A stretch of DNA of 64,000 nucleotides from Leifsonia aquatica H1aii (GTDB lineage: Bacteria; Actinomycetota; Actinomycetes; Actinomycetales; Microbacteriaceae): NCBI RefSeq assembly GCF_000633535.1, contig NZ_AYMR01000013.1, forward strand, positions 1 to 64,000. Direction: 5' to 3'. The position numbers and the translations under genes are program-made. The notes below the pieces were generated by a model. That model had not been told where the DNA came from. It was given only the letters and a program-made list of their open reading frames with translations, and made no database searches. Below, in pieces: positions 8,387 to 16,976 of this stretch (its first letter is position 1; every line of letters begins with the position of its first letter).

Positions 8387-9421
8387 TCAGCCCACGCCCG
8401 CGGCGCCGAGCTGCCGCCGAGCCTCGTCGATCGTCGCCAGTGTGGAGACGGTCTCGTCGAGCGAGTGGAGGGGCGACTCGGTGCGACCCTCGGCGACGTA
8501 GCGGGCGAGAGCGGCGCCCTCGTACGACATCCCCTGCCGGTACGGCCGGTCGTACGGGTCTCGCCATCGCGCAGCGACCGAGCCGTCGGCGCGGTGCAGG
8601 CGCAGCCCGCTCGGCCCCCAGAACGGAGCATCGGTCTCGATCCGGCCGGCCGAGCCGCTGATCGTCGCGAGCGAGGGCGTCCCGGCGCGGAGGCCGGTGC
8701 TGAGCAGCGCCTGCGCACCGGACAGGGTGCTGAGCACCAGGGCGGCCTGCTCGTCGACGCCGGTGGGGGCGAGGGAGCCGCTGGCGATGATGCCGGCCGG
8801 GGTGCCGAGGGCGAAGGACGCCCACGACACGACGTACACGCCGAGGTCGAGGAGCGCTCCGCCGGCCAGCGCCGGGTCCCACAGCCTCCCCGCGGGATCG
8901 TAGGTCGCGTTGCCGCCGAAGTCGGCCGTGACCACCCGCAGCTCGCCCAGGGCGCCGTCGTCGAGCAGCTGCCGGATGATGTCGGTCTGCGGCAGGTAGC
9001 GCGTCCACATCGCCTCCATCGCGAAGACGCCGGCGGCGCGGGCGGCGGTGACGATCCGCCTGGCCTGGTCGGCGGTCGCCGCCATCGGCTTCTCGACGAG
9101 CACGTGCTTGCCCGCGGCGATCGCGAGCAGCGTGTGCTCGAGATGCCGGCTGTGCGGCGTCGCGACGTAGACCACGTCCACGCCGGGGTCGTTGACCAGC
9201 GCCTCGTACGAGCCGTGCGTCCGTTCCACGCCGTGCTCGATGGCGAATACCGCGGCCCGATCGAGCGAGCGCGAGCCGCAGGCGACGACGCGCTGGGCGG
9301 TGTGCGCGTGCAGCGCCTTCGTGAAGTCGGCGGCGATCACTCCCGGGCCCAGCACGCCCCAGCGCAGGGGCGGTGCGTCGGCGGGATCGGGATGGCGGGG
9401 GTCGGGGAGCGCGTCGATCAT
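8387..9421 (-). CDS. Gfo/Idh/MocA-family oxidoreductase (1)
   Basis: NAD(P)-dependent dehydrogenase of 344 residues, expected to act on a sugar or cyclitol. The Rossmann motif is GVLGPGVIAADF (about residues 20-31) and the diagnostic EKP motif is in HVLVEKPMAATADQ. The C-terminal alpha/beta domain has GGALLDLGVYVVSW, the usual region holding the catalytic Asp. The start is ATG 9421, with CAGACT 6 nt upstream giving a leaderless promoter; the frame runs further upstream without a better signal. It has its own promoter although it is in the same direction as the ThuA gene 136 bp upstream. Confidence 0.9.
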   Translation of the reverse strand: MIDALPDPRHPDPADAPPLRWGVLGPGVIAADFTKALHAHTAQRVVACGSRSLDRAAVFAIEHGVERTHGSYEALVNDPGVDVVYVATPHSRHLEHTLLAIAAGKHVLVEKPMAATADQARRIVTAARAAGVFAMEAMWTRYLPQTDIIRQLLDDGALGELRVVTADFGGNATYDPAGRLWDPALAGGALLDLGVYVVSWASFALGTPAGIIASGSLAPTGVDEQAALVLSTLSGAQALLSTGLRAGTPSLATISGSAGRIETDAPFWGPSGLRLHRADGSVAARWRDPYDRPYRQGMSYEGAALARYVAEGRTESPLHSLDETVSTLATIDEARRQLGAAGVG

Positions 9422-9493
9422 GGGCCCAGTCTGCCCTGCGCCGGCATGGCGAGGGGAGGACATCCCGCCGATCCACCGCCGGACGGCAGGCAA

Positions 9494-9532
9494 CGGAGGA
9501 GATCGCGGCCGGGAGGGGCCGGATCTCCTCCG
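9494..9532. repeat. Palindromic repeat, family 2 (single copy)
   Basis: CGGAGGAGATC-GC-GGCC pairs with GGCC-G-GATCTCCTCCG across a short loop. The flanking GGCAAC-GGAGGAG matches units of the array at 38179-38489. It lies between the ThuA stop (9558) and the promoter of the next gene and could act as a terminator. Confidence 0.8.
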
Positions 9533-9557
9533 CTGTCTGCAGGCGGCGGGGTGCGGC

Positions 9558-10292
9558 TCAGACGGGCTCGGGGTTCGAGACGGCGGGCGCCACCCGGGGA
9601 GCGCCGGGCACCGGTGCCGCCCAGCGGACCCCGTTGGCGAGCACGCGGCGCACCTGCGGGTGGAAGTAGACCGGGTACTCCTGGTCGCCGGGCGAGAAGT
9701 AGAAGATCTTGCCCCGCCCGCGAGTGAAGGTGACGCCCGAGCGGAACACCTCGCCGCCCGTGAACGAGCTGATGAAGACCAGGTCGTCCGGCGTCGGGAT
9801 GTCGAAGAACTCCCCGTACATCTCCTGCGCCTCGATCACGATCGGCTGCTCGACGCCCGCGGCGATCGGGTGCGTGGGGTTCACGTTCCAGACCAGCTCG
9901 CGCTCGCCGCCCTCGGGGTTGCGCCAGCGGAGGGAGCAGGTGGTGCCGAGCAGGCGGATGAAGATCTTCGAGAAGTGCCCGGAGTGCAGCACGATGAGGC
10001 CCATCCCGCCGAGCACGCGCTCGCGCACGCGCTCCACGACCTCGTCGGCGACCTGGTCGTGGGCGATGTGTCCCCACCAGAGCAGCACGTCGGTCTCGGC
10101 GAGCACGGCCTCCGTCAGCCCGTGCTCGGGGTCGGCGAGTGTCGCGGTGCGCACCGCGACCTCGTCGCCCAGCAGCTCTCGCAGGCCGTCGGCGATGGCG
10201 CCGTGGATGCCCGCAGGGTAGATCGCGGCGATGTCGGGCTGGGTCGCCTCGTGGACGCCCTCGTTCCAGACGGTGACACGCAGTGCGGACAT
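9558..10292 (-). CDS. thuA: ThuA-domain protein (trehalose-utilisation family)
   Basis: A 244-residue protein with the class I glutamine-amidotransferase-like fold of ThuA, first linked in rhizobia to trehalose use, where ThuA/ThuB act on keto-sugars. Landmarks are [38 protein letters not shown] and [19 protein letters not shown]. The GHxxHD segment and LHSGH are typical of this subfamily. It starts 2 nt after the stop of the upstream Gfo/Idh gene (10295-11458), so the two are almost certainly cotranscribed, as in thuAB. The substrate is not known. The second ThuA in the window (63059) is a divergent paralogue. Confidence 0.88.
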   Translation of the reverse strand: MSALRVTVWNEGVHEATQPDIAAIYPAGIHGAIADGLRELLGDEVAVRTATLADPEHGLTEAVLAETDVLLWWGHIAHDQVADEVVERVRERVLGGMGLIVLHSGHFSKIFIRLLGTTCSLRWRNPEGGERELVWNVNPTHPIAAGVEQPIVIEAQEMYGEFFDIPTPDDLVFISSFTGGEVFRSGVTFTRGRGKIFYFSPGDQEYPVYFHPQVRRVLANGVRWAAPVPGAPRVAPAVSNPEPV

Positions 10293-10294
10293 GG

Positions 10295-11458
10295 TCAGAC
10301 TCCCTTCGAAGCGGTGCGGTCGGCGGCGCCGTCCTCGGCCCCCTGGGTCGCGGGCAGCAGCCGGACCTCCGCGCCCTGGGCGGCGGAGGCATAGGCGGCG
10401 TCGATGATCCGGGCGCGGTCGAGGGCGAGCGAGCCGTCCCAGTGCGACCAGGACGCCTCGTCGGCGACGTGCTCGAGGAACGTCTCGACGACGGCCAGGT
10501 GGCCGCGGCCGGCGCCTGCCGTCACCCGCACGTCCGCCGACTCCTCGCCGTCGCCGGAGAAGATGGTCAGCTCGCCCGCGGGGGCGTAGTCGACCACGCG
10601 GAGGTCGGCGCCGCCCTCGGTGCCGTAGAGGGTGATCCCGAACTCGTCGCCGGCGGGACGGTACGCCGCCCAGCTGGTCTCGAGCACGATCGAGCCGCCG
10701 CCCTCGAGCCGGAGCAGGAGGCTGGCGAGGTCCTCGACCTCGTAGGCCGACCCGACCTGCTGCTTGCCACCCGCAGAGCCGCCGCGCCCGCGGACGCCGA
10801 GCTCGGAGTGCGTGACCGCCGACACCGCGGTGACCTGCGGCTCGCCGAAGAGGTGGAGGGCGTAGTCGAGCACGTGCACGCCGATGTCGATCAGCGGACC
10901 GCCGCCGGCCATCTCGCGGTTGGTGAACCAGCTGCCCAGCGCCGGGATGCCGGAGCGTCGAAGCCAGATCGCGCGCGCGTGGTACGGCCGCCCGATGCGG
11001 CCCTCGTCGATGGCGGCCTTGAGCGCCTCGATGTCGCCGCGGCGGCGGTGGTTGAAGGCGACCTCCAGCACCCGGCCGGCGCGGTGCGCCGCATCGACCA
11101 TGGTCTGCGCCTCGGCGGCGGTGCGGGCGATCGGCTTCTCGCTGAGCACGTGGATGCCGGCATCGAGCGCGCCCACCGCGATGGGCGCGTGCAGGAACGT
11201 CGGCACGGCCACGCTCACGACGTCGAGGTCGCCGTCGGCGACGAGCTCCTTCCAGTCGCGGTAGCGACGCTCGACGCCGTACTTCTCGCCGAGGGCGGCG
11301 CGGGGCTCGTCCTCCATGCCGGCGATCGCGACGAGCTCGACGCCGGGGAGGGTGGCGTACGCCTCCATGTGCTGCTGGCCGGCCCAGCCGAGACCGATGA
11401 CGCCGGCGCGCAGGGGCCGGCCGGCGGCGGTGCCGGAGGCGGGGGATTCGATGGTCAC
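10295..11458 (-). CDS. Gfo/Idh/MocA-family oxidoreductase (2), ThuB-like by context
   Basis: A 387-residue NAD(P)-dependent dehydrogenase. The Rossmann motif is [16 protein letters not shown] near residue 20, with [16 protein letters not shown] and a C-terminal domain containing [20 protein letters not shown]. The GTG start at 11458 is preceded by GAAAGGA. It is the first gene of a two-gene unit with thuA. A 16-bp perfect palindrome lies at 11496-11511 just upstream. In rhizobia ThuB oxidises disaccharides at C3; the same role here is inference from the ThuA partner only. Confidence 0.88.
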   Translation of the reverse strand: MTIESPASGTAAGRPLRAGVIGLGWAGQQHMEAYATLPGVELVAIAGMEDEPRAALGEKYGVERRYRDWKELVADGDLDVVSVAVPTFLHAPIAVGALDAGIHVLSEKPIARTAAEAQTMVDAAHRAGRVLEVAFNHRRRGDIEALKAAIDEGRIGRPYHARAIWLRRSGIPALGSWFTNREMAGGGPLIDIGVHVLDYALHLFGEPQVTAVSAVTHSELGVRGRGGSAGGKQQVGSAYEVEDLASLLLRLEGGGSIVLETSWAAYRPAGDEFGITLYGTEGGADLRVVDYAPAGELTIFSGDGEESADVRVTAGAGRGHLAVVETFLEHVADEASWSHWDGSLALDRARIIDAAYASAAQGAEVRLLPATQGAEDGAADRTASKGV

Positions 11459-11495
11459 GAGTGTCCTTTCAGGGGAGGGGTGGAACGGGTCAGGG

Positions 11496-11511
11496 ATCGA
11501 ATCGATTCGAT
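11496..11511. promoter_or_regulatory. 16-bp perfect palindrome, operator candidate
   Basis: ATCGAATCGATTCGAT is perfectly self-complementary around a central CG, like LacI-family sites. It lies 37 bp upstream of the Gfo/Idh-thuA operon start, between that operon and the ROK gene. Confidence 0.6.
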
Positions 11512-11546
11512 GGTCGTGGATGGGAGGGAGGATGGGACGATCCGGG

Positions 11547-12737
11547 TCAGCGCGGAAGGGCCCGCGCGGTCTCGGACCCGGGATCGAGCACGTGCTGGAT
11601 CACCATGATCGCCGCACCGGTGACGCCGCCGGTCTCGCCCGAGCGCGACTCGGTGATGGTCAGGTGCTGCGTGGCCAGCGGAGTCGAGCGTTGGTAGACG
11701 ACCTCCCGCACCCCGGCGAGCAACTGCTCGCCCACGCGGGAGAGGCCTCCGCCGACGATCACCAGGGACGGGTTGAGGAGGTTGACGCAGGTGGCCACGA
11801 CCTCGCCGAGATCGCGCCCCGCCTGGCGGATGGCCTGCTGCACGACCGGGTTGCCGGTGCGGGCGAGGTCGACCACGTCGTCCGTCGTCTCGGCCGGGAT
11901 CCCGGCCGCGGTGAGTGCGCGCGCGATGGCGGGTCCGCTGGCGAGCGCCTCGAGGTCCGCATCCTGCGCGCCGTGACTCGGGGTGTCGGCGCCGAACGGC
12001 ACGCGCACGTGTCCGAGATCGCCGGCCGAGCCCTGCGCGCCGCGCTGCAGCCGCCCACCGCTGATCAGGCCGGCGCCGATGCCGGTCGCCACCTTGACGA
12101 AGAGCAGGTCGGTCTGCTCCGGCCAGACCCGGGCGTGTTCGCCGAGGGCCAGGAGGTTGACGTCGTTGTCGACGAGGACCGGCACGTCGAACACCCGGCG
12201 GACGTAGGCGGGCACGTCGAAGCGGTCCCACCCGGGCATGATCGGCGGGTTGACCGGCCGACCCGTCGAGTGCTCGACCGGTCCGGGGACGCCGATGCCG
12301 ACGCCGACCAGGTCGTCGAGGGGCCGCCCGCTGGCGCGGTAGAGCCGCTCGGCGCCGGCGAGCGCCCAGTCGAGCACCGCCTCGGGGCCGTCCGCGATCC
12401 GGAGCCGCTGCGAGTCGCGCGCGATGATGTCGCCTGCGAGGTCGGCGAGGGCGACGCCGCCGTGAGTGGCGCCGAGGTCGATGGCGATGACGACGCGGGA
12501 CTCCGGATTGAAGCGGACGCGGGCGGGCGGGCGGCCTCCCGTCGAGACGTCGTCGCCGGCCGGGGCGATGAGCCCGGAGGAGGTCAGCGCGTCGATGCGG
12601 ACCGCGACCGTGGAGCGGGCGAGCCCGGTGAGCTCGGCGAGCTGCGCGCGCGTGCGGGGGACTCCGTCGCGCAGGATCGCCAGCAGGTCGGCGGCGTCCC
12701 GAGCGACCAGTCCCGTCTCGCGCGCGGTGTCGGTCAT
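11547..12737 (-). CDS. ROK-family transcriptional regulator
   Basis: A 396-residue NagC/XylR-type regulator combining an N-terminal winged helix with a sugar-kinase-like domain. The HTH is RTRAQLAELTGLARSTVAVRIDAL (about residues 29-52). The ROK ATP-like motif is VVIAIDLGATHGGVALADL (about 86-104). The family zinc motif CxCGxxGC is not visible where expected: the segment reads SAGDLGHVRVPFG, so it is likely a pure regulator. It is transcribed away from the isomerase-dehydrogenase operon at 12886 and lies upstream of the Gfo/Idh-thuA genes on its own strand, so it sits at the centre of the catabolic island and probably controls it. Confidence 0.92.
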   Translation of the reverse strand: MTDTARETGLVARDAADLLAILRDGVPRTRAQLAELTGLARSTVAVRIDALTSSGLIAPAGDDVSTGGRPPARVRFNPESRVVIAIDLGATHGGVALADLAGDIIARDSQRLRIADGPEAVLDWALAGAERLYRASGRPLDDLVGVGIGVPGPVEHSTGRPVNPPIMPGWDRFDVPAYVRRVFDVPVLVDNDVNLLALGEHARVWPEQTDLLFVKVATGIGAGLISGGRLQRGAQGSAGDLGHVRVPFGADTPSHGAQDADLEALASGPAIARALTAAGIPAETTDDVVDLARTGNPVVQQAIRQAGRDLGEVVATCVNLLNPSLVIVGGGLSRVGEQLLAGVREVVYQRSTPLATQHLTITESRSGETGGVTGAAIMVIQHVLDPGSETARALPR

Positions 12738-12801
12738 GCGGTCATTGAATCACACGTGTTGCTGTCCGTCCAAAGATCATCGCGCATTGGTGGACTTTTG
12801 A

Positions 12802-12830
12802 TTGACAACCGACAGAAGTCTCGCTTGAAT
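12802..12830 (+). promoter_or_regulatory. Consensus-like promoter of the isomerase operon
   Basis: TTGACA (12802-12807), a 17-bp spacer and TTGAAT (12825-12830) form an unusually consensus-like promoter for this GC-rich DNA. Between it and the ROK start lie GTCCAAAG and TGGACTTTTG, a possible but imperfect ROK site. Confidence 0.65.
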
Positions 12831-12885
12831 GGAGGCACCGCCGACCGGCGGGCATCAATCGCACCACCACTCGACGAGGAGCACT

Positions 12886-13629
12886 GTGTCGACGTCAAAA
12901 CTCTCCGTGCAGCTGTATACGGTCCGCGAGCTGCTGACCGAGGACACGGTCGGCACCCTGCGCCGCATCGCGGACATCGGTTTCACCCAGGTCGAGCCGT
13001 TCGCCTTCCTCTCCTTCGGCGACGCCCTCCGCGACGGCCTCGCCGAGGCCGGACTGACCGCGCCCACGACCCACCAGGGCTTCATCGGCGCCGACCTGGA
13101 CGAGGTCTTCTCCGCCGCGCAGGCGCTCGGCATCCAGACGGTGATCGACCCTTACGTCGCCCCCGAACGCTGGCAGACCGCCGAAGACGTCGCCGGCATC
13201 GCCGAGCAGCTCAACGAGGCCGCCGCCGTGGCCGCCCGCTACGGCGTGCGTGCGGGGTACCACAACCACGCGCACGAGCTCGAGAGCACCATCGAGGGCA
13301 CCACCGCCCTCCAGTTCTTCGCCGGCAAGCTCGCCCCCGAGGTCGTGCTCGAAGTCGACACCTACTGGGTGGCCGTCGGCGGACACGACCCGCTCACCCT
13401 GCTCCCCGCCCTCGGGGACCGTGTCGTCGCCCTGCACATCAAGGACGGCCCCGGCACCACGGAGACCAAGGACCAGGTGGCCGTCGGCCAGGGCTCGCTC
13501 CCGATCGCCGACATCATCGCCGCCGCTCCGGACGCCCTGCGCGTCGTGGAGCTGGACGACTCGCGCGGCGATCGGTTCCAGGCCGTCGCCGACAGCTACG
13601 CCTTCCTCACCGAGAAGGGCCTCGCATGA
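12886..13629 (+). CDS. Sugar-phosphate isomerase/epimerase-like TIM barrel (1)
   Basis: A 247-residue protein of the xylose-isomerase-like TIM-barrel (AP endonuclease 2) family. Such enzymes isomerise, epimerise or cleave sugars using a divalent metal. The GTG start at 12886 has GAGGAG 5 nt upstream and gives MSTSKLSVQLYTVRELL. Likely metal ligands are in GYHNHAHELES, EVVLEVDTYW, ALHIKDGPG and RVVELDDSRGD, which resemble the Glu-Asp-His-Glu set except that the last position reads ELDD. It begins an operon of four genes joined by stop/start overlaps. Confidence 0.87.
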   Translation: MSTSKLSVQLYTVRELLTEDTVGTLRRIADIGFTQVEPFAFLSFGDALRDGLAEAGLTAPTTHQGFIGADLDEVFSAAQALGIQTVIDPYVAPERWQTAEDVAGIAEQLNEAAAVAARYGVRAGYHNHAHELESTIEGTTALQFFAGKLAPEVVLEVDTYWVAVGGHDPLTLLPALGDRVVALHIKDGPGTTETKDQVAVGQGSLPIADIIAAAPDALRVVELDDSRGDRFQAVADSYAFLTEKGLA

Positions 13630-14723
13630 GCGCGGGACGCGTGGGCGTCGGCGTCATCGGCGCGGGCGTCATCAGCACCCAGTACCTCGAGAACCTCACC
13701 ACGTTCCCCGACCTCGAGGTCCGCTTCGTCGCGGACATCGACCAGGAGCGCGCCCGCGCCCAGGCCGAGAAGTTCGGCGTTCCGGGCTTCGGGACGGTGG
13801 AGGAGCTCCTGGCTGACGACGGCATCGAGATCGTCGTGAACCTGACCATCCCCAAGGTGCATGTCGAGGTCGCGCTGCAGGCGCTCGCCGCCGGCAAGCA
13901 CGTGTGGAGTGAGAAGCCGTTCGCGCTCGAGCGCGCGAGCGGGCAGGAGCTGCTGGAGGCGGCGCACGCCCGTGGCCTCCGTGTCGCGACGGCCCCGGAC
14001 ACCTTCCTCGGCGCGGGCATCCAGTCCGCCCGACGTCTGCTCGAATCCGGACGCATCGGCGCCCCGCTGACCGCGCTCACCCTGATGCAGTCGCCCGGCC
14101 CGGAGTCCTGGCACCCCAACCCCGACTTCCTGTTCCAGGAGGGGGCCGGCCCGCTGTTCGACATCGGACCCTACTACCTCACCGCGCTGGTCCAGCTGTT
14201 CGGACCCGTCGCACGGGTCACGGCCGTCGCCTCGAAGTCGCGCGAGACGCGCGTCATCGGCTCGGGACCGCGCGCCGGCGAGGAGTTCGCGGTGACCGTG
14301 CCCACCCACGTGTCCGCGCTCTACCAGTTCGAGAGCGGCCAGACCGCGCAGGCGATCTTCAGCTTCGACTCGAAACTCGGCCGCACGCTCTTCGAGGTCG
14401 CCGGTGTCGACGGCACCCTCGTGGTGCCGGACCCGAACACGTTCGAGGGCGAGCTGCTCATCCACGGCGCCGACGGCGAGGAGGCGGTCGCCTCGACCGG
14501 GTCGACCTCCACCCGCGGCACCGGCGTGGTCGAGCTGGCACGTGCGATCCGCGCCGGCGTGCCCGAGCGCGCCTCCGGCGAGCAGGCGTTCCACGTGCTC
14601 GACGTGATGGTCGCGACCATCGAAGCCGGAACGTCCGGCGTCCCGGTGGAGGTGGAGAGCACCGTGCAGGTCGCGCCCGCCCTCCCCGAGGACTGGGAGC
14701 CCCGAGCGGCGACGCTGGCGTAG
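13626..14723 (+). CDS. Gfo/Idh/MocA-family oxidoreductase (3)
   Basis: A 365-residue NAD(P)-dependent dehydrogenase. ATG 13626 overlaps the TGA of the isomerase gene (ATGA), so translation is coupled. The Rossmann motif is GVGVIGAGVISTQYLENL and the EKP motif lies in HVWSEKPFALERASG. The C-terminal half carries EGAGPLFDIGPYYLTALVQLFG with the conserved Gly-Pro-x-x-Asp-x-Gly pattern. It is one of two dehydrogenases in this operon; with two TIM-barrel proteins this suggests an oxidation-isomerisation-reduction route for a sugar or cyclitol. The actual substrate is unknown. Confidence 0.9.
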   Translation: MSAGRVGVGVIGAGVISTQYLENLTTFPDLEVRFVADIDQERARAQAEKFGVPGFGTVEELLADDGIEIVVNLTIPKVHVEVALQALAAGKHVWSEKPFALERASGQELLEAAHARGLRVATAPDTFLGAGIQSARRLLESGRIGAPLTALTLMQSPGPESWHPNPDFLFQEGAGPLFDIGPYYLTALVQLFGPVARVTAVASKSRETRVIGSGPRAGEEFAVTVPTHVSALYQFESGQTAQAIFSFDSKLGRTLFEVAGVDGTLVVPDPNTFEGELLIHGADGEEAVASTGSTSTRGTGVVELARAIRAGVPERASGEQAFHVLDVMVATIEAGTSGVPVEVESTVQVAPALPEDWEPRAATLA

Positions 14724-14731
14724 GCCGGGCC

Positions 14732-15895
14732 ATGACGGAGGACACACCAGTGGACGAATCCGCAGCGGGCCTCGCGAAGGACGGCGGATTGACCCGACGC
14801 GACGGCAGCCGGGCCGGGGAGCGGCTCCGGGTCGCCTTCGTGGGCGGCGGTTTCATGGCCGAGGTGCACACCCGGGCGGCACGCGCCGCCCGGGCCGACC
14901 TGGCCGGGATCGTGTCGTCGACGCCGGAGAGGTCGGCCGAGGCCGCGGACCGCCTCGGCGTCACCCGCGCGTACGGCTCCCTCGACGAGGTGCTCGCCGA
15001 CGACAGCATCGACGTGGTGCACGTCACCACGCCGAACGCGCTGCACGCGAAGCAGGCGGGCGCCGTGCTGGCGGCCGGCAAGCACGTCATCTGCGAGAAG
15101 CCGCTCGCGACCACGACCGCCGACGCCGAGGAGCTGGTGCGGGCTGCGGAGGGCCGGGTGGCCACCGTGCCGTTCGTCTACCGCTTCCACCCGATGGTCC
15201 GGGAGGCGCGGCACCGGTTCGCGTCCGGCCAGGCCGGCCAGGTGCTCAGCATCAACGCGTCGTACCTCCAGGACTGGCTGCTGGGCTCGGGCGACGACAA
15301 CTGGCGGGTGGACTCGGCCCAGGGCGGCCGCTCCCGCGCGTTCGCCGACATCGGCTCCCACCTCGTCGACCTCGTCGAGTTCGTGTCGGGGGACCGGGTG
15401 TCCCGCGTCTCCGCCACCAAACGGACGGTCTTCGCCGAGCGGGCATCGCACTCCGCGATCACCACGGAGGACGCCGTCGCGGTGGTCATCGAGACCGAGG
15501 GCGGCGCGCTGGGCACCCTCCTCGTCTCGCAGGTCGCCCCCGGCCGCAAGAACGCGCTCGTGCTCGAGATCGCCGGCACCGCCGAGAGCGTGGCCTTCGA
15601 CCAGGAGCAGCCCGAGACGCTGTGGGTCGGCCGCCGGGCGGGCAGCCTCCTCATCCCGCGCGACGGCGACCAGTTGAGCCCGGACGCCGCCCGCCTCTGC
15701 GTCGTGCCATCCGGGCACCCGCAGGGCTATCAGGACGCGTTCAACGCGTTCGTCGCCGACAGCTACGCGGCGGTCGCCGGGGAGAACCCCGACGGCTTGC
15801 CGCGCTTCACCGACGGCCTGCGGGCCGTGCGGATCACCGACGCCGTGCTCGACTCCGCCGAGGCGGGCACCTGGATCGCGATGGGAACCAACTGA
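14732..15895 (+). CDS. Gfo/Idh/MocA-family oxidoreductase (4)
   Basis: A 387-residue dehydrogenase. The N-terminal ~32 residues before LRVAFVGGGFMAEVHTRAA are an extra hydrophilic tail, so a downstream start (for instance GTG 14750) is possible. It has CEKPLATTTADAEELV and the second-domain stretch RSRAFADIGSHLVDLVEFV with Asp-Ile-Gly-x-His, the usual catalytic pair. It begins 8 nt after the previous gene and its TGA overlaps the ATG of the next (TGATG). Confidence 0.88.
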   Translation: MTEDTPVDESAAGLAKDGGLTRRDGSRAGERLRVAFVGGGFMAEVHTRAARAARADLAGIVSSTPERSAEAADRLGVTRAYGSLDEVLADDSIDVVHVTTPNALHAKQAGAVLAAGKHVICEKPLATTTADAEELVRAAEGRVATVPFVYRFHPMVREARHRFASGQAGQVLSINASYLQDWLLGSGDDNWRVDSAQGGRSRAFADIGSHLVDLVEFVSGDRVSRVSATKRTVFAERASHSAITTEDAVAVVIETEGGALGTLLVSQVAPGRKNALVLEIAGTAESVAFDQEQPETLWVGRRAGSLLIPRDGDQLSPDAARLCVVPSGHPQGYQDAFNAFVADSYAAVAGENPDGLPRFTDGLRAVRITDAVLDSAEAGTWIAMGTN

Positions 15896-16923
15896 TGACT
15901 GACGCCGAATCGGGTCGCACGCACCCGGTCACCCTGTTCACCGGCCAGTGGGCCGACCTCACGCTGGAGGAGGTCGCGAAGCTCGCCTCCGAGTGGGGCT
16001 ACGACGGCCTCGAGATCGCCGCGTCGGGAGAGCACCTCGACGTGTGGCGTGCGGCGGAGGACGACGCGTACCTCCAGGGCCGCCTCGACATCCTGGACCG
16101 CTACGGGCTCAAGGTGTGGGCCATCTCCAACCACCTCAAGGGCCAGGCGGTCTGCGACGACCCGATCGACTTCCGCCACCAGGCGATCGTCGGCTCGAAT
16201 GTCTGGGGCGACGGCGACCCGGAGGGCGTGCGCCAGCGCGCCGCCGAGGAGCTGAAGCTGACGGCGAAGGTCGCGCGCAAGCTGGGCGTGGACACGGTCG
16301 TCGGGTTCACGGGGTCGAAGATCTGGCCGTACGTGGCGCAGTTCCCGCCGGTTCCCGCCTCCGTCATCGACGCCGGCTACCAGGACTTCGCCGACCGGTG
16401 GAATCCCATCCTGGACGTGTTCGACGGCGAGGGCGTGCGCTTCGCCCACGAAGTGCACCCGTCCGAGATCGCCTACGACTACTGGTCGAGCGTGCGATCG
16501 CTGGAGGCCATCGACCACCGCACGGCGTTCGGCTTCAACTGGGACCCGTCGCACATGATGTGGCAGGACATCGACCCGGTCGGATTCATCGTCGACTTCC
16601 AGGACCGGATCTACCACGTGGACTGCAAGGACACCCGCCTGCGCCCGCGCAACGGCCGTGCCGGCGTGCTGGGCTCGCACCTGCCGTGGGGCGACCCGCG
16701 CCGCGGTTGGGACTTCGTCTCGACCGGGCACGGCGACGTGCCGTGGGAGGACTCCTTCCGCGCGCTCGAGTCCATCGGCTACACCGGCCCGATCTCGATC
16801 GAGTGGGAGGACGCCGGCATGGACCGCCTGCACGGCGCCAAGGAGGCCGTCGGCTACATCCGCTCGCTGCTGTGGAAGACGCCCACCGCGTCCTTCGACG
16901 CCGCGTTCAGCAACCAGGACTGA
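15895..16923 (+). CDS. Sugar-phosphate isomerase/epimerase-like TIM barrel (2)
   Basis: A 342-residue xylose-isomerase-like TIM barrel that starts on the A of the preceding TGA. It is about 100 residues longer than the first one in this operon. The metal-binding pattern is clear: Glu in RFAHEVHPSEIAYD, Asp and His in NWDPSHMMWQ, Asp in YHVDCKDTRL and Glu in SIEWEDAGMD. This size and motif set resemble enzymes paired with Gfo/Idh/MocA oxidases in 3-keto-glycoside breakdown, but the small partner subunit of the C-glycoside lyases is not visible. The operon ends here without a clear terminator. Confidence 0.88.
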   Translation: MTDAESGRTHPVTLFTGQWADLTLEEVAKLASEWGYDGLEIAASGEHLDVWRAAEDDAYLQGRLDILDRYGLKVWAISNHLKGQAVCDDPIDFRHQAIVGSNVWGDGDPEGVRQRAAEELKLTAKVARKLGVDTVVGFTGSKIWPYVAQFPPVPASVIDAGYQDFADRWNPILDVFDGEGVRFAHEVHPSEIAYDYWSSVRSLEAIDHRTAFGFNWDPSHMMWQDIDPVGFIVDFQDRIYHVDCKDTRLRPRNGRAGVLGSHLPWGDPRRGWDFVSTGHGDVPWEDSFRALESIGYTGPISIEWEDAGMDRLHGAKEAVGYIRSLLWKTPTASFDAAFSNQD

Positions 16924-16961
16924 GCCGACCTTCCGGCGACGGGAGTGTCACCGCGGATGGC

Positions 16962-16976
16962 TAGGCTCGACGTGTG
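16962..16976 (+). promoter_or_regulatory. Leaderless promoter of the pentapeptide gene
   Basis: TAGGCT at 16962-16967, a 6-nt gap, then GTG at 16974. There is no ribosome-binding site. Confidence 0.6.

Noticed and set aside
12760-12800. ROK operator in the divergent promoter region
   Set aside because: GTCCAAAG and TGGACTTTTG look related, but they do not form a consistent inverted repeat, so it is mentioned only as a possibility.
9558-16923. myo-Inositol catabolism (iol) cluster
   Set aside because: Several Gfo/Idh enzymes and TIM barrels fit, but the iolD, iolC, iolB and iolA-type proteins needed for that pathway are absent, and a ThuA gene is present instead.
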